64,000 nt of DNA from Brevibacterium pigmentatum. GTDB taxonomy: Bacteria > Actinomycetota > Actinomycetes > Actinomycetales > Brevibacteriaceae. The DNA lies in NCBI RefSeq assembly GCF_011617465.1, contig NZ_CP050153.1:1488001-1552000 (forward strand), read 5' to 3'. The notes under the pieces were generated by a model that had not been told where the DNA came from, ran no database searches, and worked only from the letters and a program-made list of their open reading frames with translations. Positions within the stretch are counted from its first letter, which is position 1. Each line of letters opens with the position of its first letter. A program made the position numbers and the translations under genes. Positions 62,526-64,000 of the stretch are shown piece after piece.

Positions 62526-63242
62526 TCACATATCGACGACGGTGATCGGAAGGGCATAGTCGACACCGGCGAGTTCTCCACCATTCGTGGTGATGCCCGG
62601 AATCATGTCCTTCGGTGCCGGATGGTCGCTGAGCGCGTCCAAATAGACCTTGTGAGCTTCCAGGGACCGAACACCACGGTCGACGTGCGCAGCTGTGAGC
62701 GCCACGGCGTGCGTGGGCTGGGCACCGTTGATGAGTAGCCGATCGGCCTTCCACGCTTCGAGGCCCTCGTCCTTGAGGTCGGCGAAGACCCAGGGATTGT
62801 CGGCATCGCGGATCGCATCGACGGTGGCAATGCCGGCATGGCGATGGTCGACATGGTTGAGGCCCCACTGCACCTGGAGGTCGAAGGTCGTGACGACAAC
62901 TGCGTTCGGTCGGAACTCGCGGATCTTCCTGGCAATCGCTCGGCGGAGCTCATGCGTGGGTTCCAGGAGGCCATCCTGGAAATCGAGGATTTCAAGATCG
63001 TCGACGCCGACGATATTGCATGCCCGACGCTGTTCCTCGGCGCGCAGCGGTGCCACTTCTTCCGGGCTCATATCCCGGATTCCCGCCTCCCCACGGGTGA
63101 GCAGGAGATAGGCGACTTCCTTGCCCTCATCGGTCCATTTCGACACTGCGGCCGAGCCGCCGTATTCCATATCGTCGGGGTGGGCGACCACGCAGAGTAC
63201 ACGGTCGATATCAGAGTCATCGAGAAGCGGGATCTCAGTCAT
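62526..63242 (-). CDS. PIG-L family deacetylase
   Basis: 238 aa. VLCVVAHPDDMEYGGSAAVSKWTDEGKEVAYLLLTRGEAG holds the zinc-binding AHPDD motif and GLNHVDHRHAGIATVDAI the third ligand. In actinobacteria this family includes MshB and Mca of mycothiol metabolism; this one lacks enough specific signs to be assigned to either. N-acetylglucosaminyl-type substrate is likely. Start ATG 63242. Confidence 0.85.
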   Translation of the reverse strand: MTEIPLLDDSDIDRVLCVVAHPDDMEYGGSAAVSKWTDEGKEVAYLLLTRGEAGIRDMSPEEVAPLRAEEQRRACNIVGVDDLEILDFQDGLLEPTHELRRAIARKIREFRPNAVVVTTFDLQVQWGLNHVDHRHAGIATVDAIRDADNPWVFADLKDEGLEAWKADRLLINGAQPTHAVALTAAHVDRGVRSLEAHKVYLDALSDHPAPKDMIPGITTNGGELAGVDYALPITVVDM

Positions 63243-63346
63243 GTCTCCAGGCTAGGCGGCGGCTCTCAGTTGCGCTAGGGAGCGGGGAGGATCAGAAGAT
63301 TGGGTACGATATGGAAGACCCACCGATCGAGTGAAGGCAGGCAACG

Positions 63347-64000
63347 ATGAAGAGACCACTCGTGGCCGTGGCTTTGGTTCTGGGGCTGGCCCTCTCCGGA
63401 TGTTCGGCCTTCCGGGTCAGCAGCTCCGATGAAGCCGGTTCGAAGCCTGCGAACGTGGGTATCGGCGACGGGCAGTCTCCTTCGCCGACAGCAACCGGTC
63501 CGACGGTTCCCGACGGCATGAGTGAGACCACTGTTGACCTGGGTGGACAATGTCCCGTCGAAGTCAGCCTGGCGTTGAGTGCCGACTGGGCGGATGGGTC
63601 CGGATACGACGGATATCGGCTCTATGAATCCGCTTCCGGTGCGATCATCACCGTCAACTGTCTCGATGACGACGAATCTTCACCACAGGCATTGGTGGAC
63701 AAAGCGCGGGAGCGGATGTTCAGCACTTCGGGATCCTCACTGGGAAATGAGTCCACAGGATCACTCAGCGGGGGAGAGTACTGGTCCTTCCACGGAACGC
63801 TGGCCCCCGACGATATGCGCGCCGTCGACAAGGAGGAGTCAGTGATCTTCGGCGTCGTAGCCGGAGTGTCCGTCGACGGTCGTCTATTCAAGATCAGCGT
63901 CGACATGCTCGCACAAGCCGATGACACCGAGGCGCGGGACCAGTTCCGACAGATGCTGCCGACGGTCCGCCTCGGCGATCAGGTGCTCACAGCTCCGGAC
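63347..64000 (+). CDS. Lipoprotein of unknown function (cut by the window end)
   Basis: 218 codons with no stop before the window ends. Signal peptide MKRPLVAVALVLGLALSGCS with lipobox LSGC, a Ser/Thr/Pro linker, then a domain with CPVEVSLALSADWADG and TVNCLDDDESSPQALVDKARERMF. One cysteine pair may form a disulfide. No recognised family; a surface lipoprotein. Confidence 0.7.
   Translation, partial: MKRPLVAVALVLGLALSGCSAFRVSSSDEAGSKPANVGIGDGQSPSPTATGPTVPDGMSETTVDLGGQCPVEVSLALSADWADGSGYDGYRLYESASGAIITVNCLDDDESSPQALVDKARERMFSTSGSSLGNESTGSLSGGEYWSFHGTLAPDDMRAVDKEESVIFGVVAGVSVDGRLFKISVDMLAQADDTEARDQFRQMLPTVRLGDQVLTAPD

Overview
The window is high-GC DNA with dense, compact genes, many GTG starts and frequent ATGA or TGATG stop-start overlaps. 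DtxR-type iron boxes, DinB/DUF664 proteins, LPRTG wall-anchored proteins and a PHO-box-like repeat all point to a Gram-positive actinobacterium. A Brevibacterium-like member of the Micrococcales is my best guess, from gene content only. No rRNA, tRNA, CRISPR array, intact transposase or phage gene was seen.

Layout. 1-5.7 kb is a plastic, partly decayed stretch: the tail of a HigA-like antitoxin, a broken aminoglycoside phosphotransferase, an intact nucleotidyltransferase/HEPN pair, remnants of YchF and probably of ComB, and an intact methionine module (mesX-mesD with a divergent LysR regulator). 5.7-19.3 kb holds small accessory enzymes and their regulators (NmrA-like/TetR, an RibD-like reductase/HxlR, hydrolases, ArfB, a PlsC-like acyltransferase, VOC and SRPBCC proteins, a PfkB kinase). 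19.3-23.6 kb is a nucleoside hydrolase plus complete ECF transporter operon whose ATPase is one fused polypeptide. 23.7-28.6 kb has HXXEE, DinB, VOC and PepSY proteins, thymidine kinase and Mug. 28.7-33.9 kb is the thiamine locus: a TPP riboswitch drives thiO-thiS-thiG-thiF leftward, and thiE with a ketopantoate-reductase-like gene runs rightward.

33.8-42.0 kb has a DedA-cyclotransferase fusion, a two-component system with an FMN lactate-type oxidase, a TetR/FAD-monooxygenase pair around a 47-bp palindrome, and an amino acid permease. 42.1-49.5 kb has a siderophore-binding lipoprotein and, 3.4 kb away, the matching two permeases and ATPase, each unit behind its own DtxR-like box; a sulfurtransferase/SufE pair lies between. 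49.6-64 kb is envelope-oriented: DUF808, two META proteins, two paralogous LPRTG-anchored trypsin-like proteases (the second stopped by one in-frame TAG just after its active-site serine), a DUF368 lipid-carrier transporter, an LPRTG 5'-nucleotidase behind a PHO-box-like array, thiol peroxidase, a PIG-L deacetylase and a lipoprotein cut by the window end.

Most notable: (i) the fused ECF ATPase whose two halves have lost complementary catalytic motifs, leaving one predicted competent site; (ii) the mosaic, nonsense-interrupted wall protease; (iii) three copies of a TTGCA-N3-TGCAA dyad that suggest a small HxlR regulon; (iv) the oxygen-dependent, folate-independent methionine synthase module MesX/MesD; (v) strongly structured operators and control elements (47-bp TetR operator, TPP riboswitch, PHO-box-like array).
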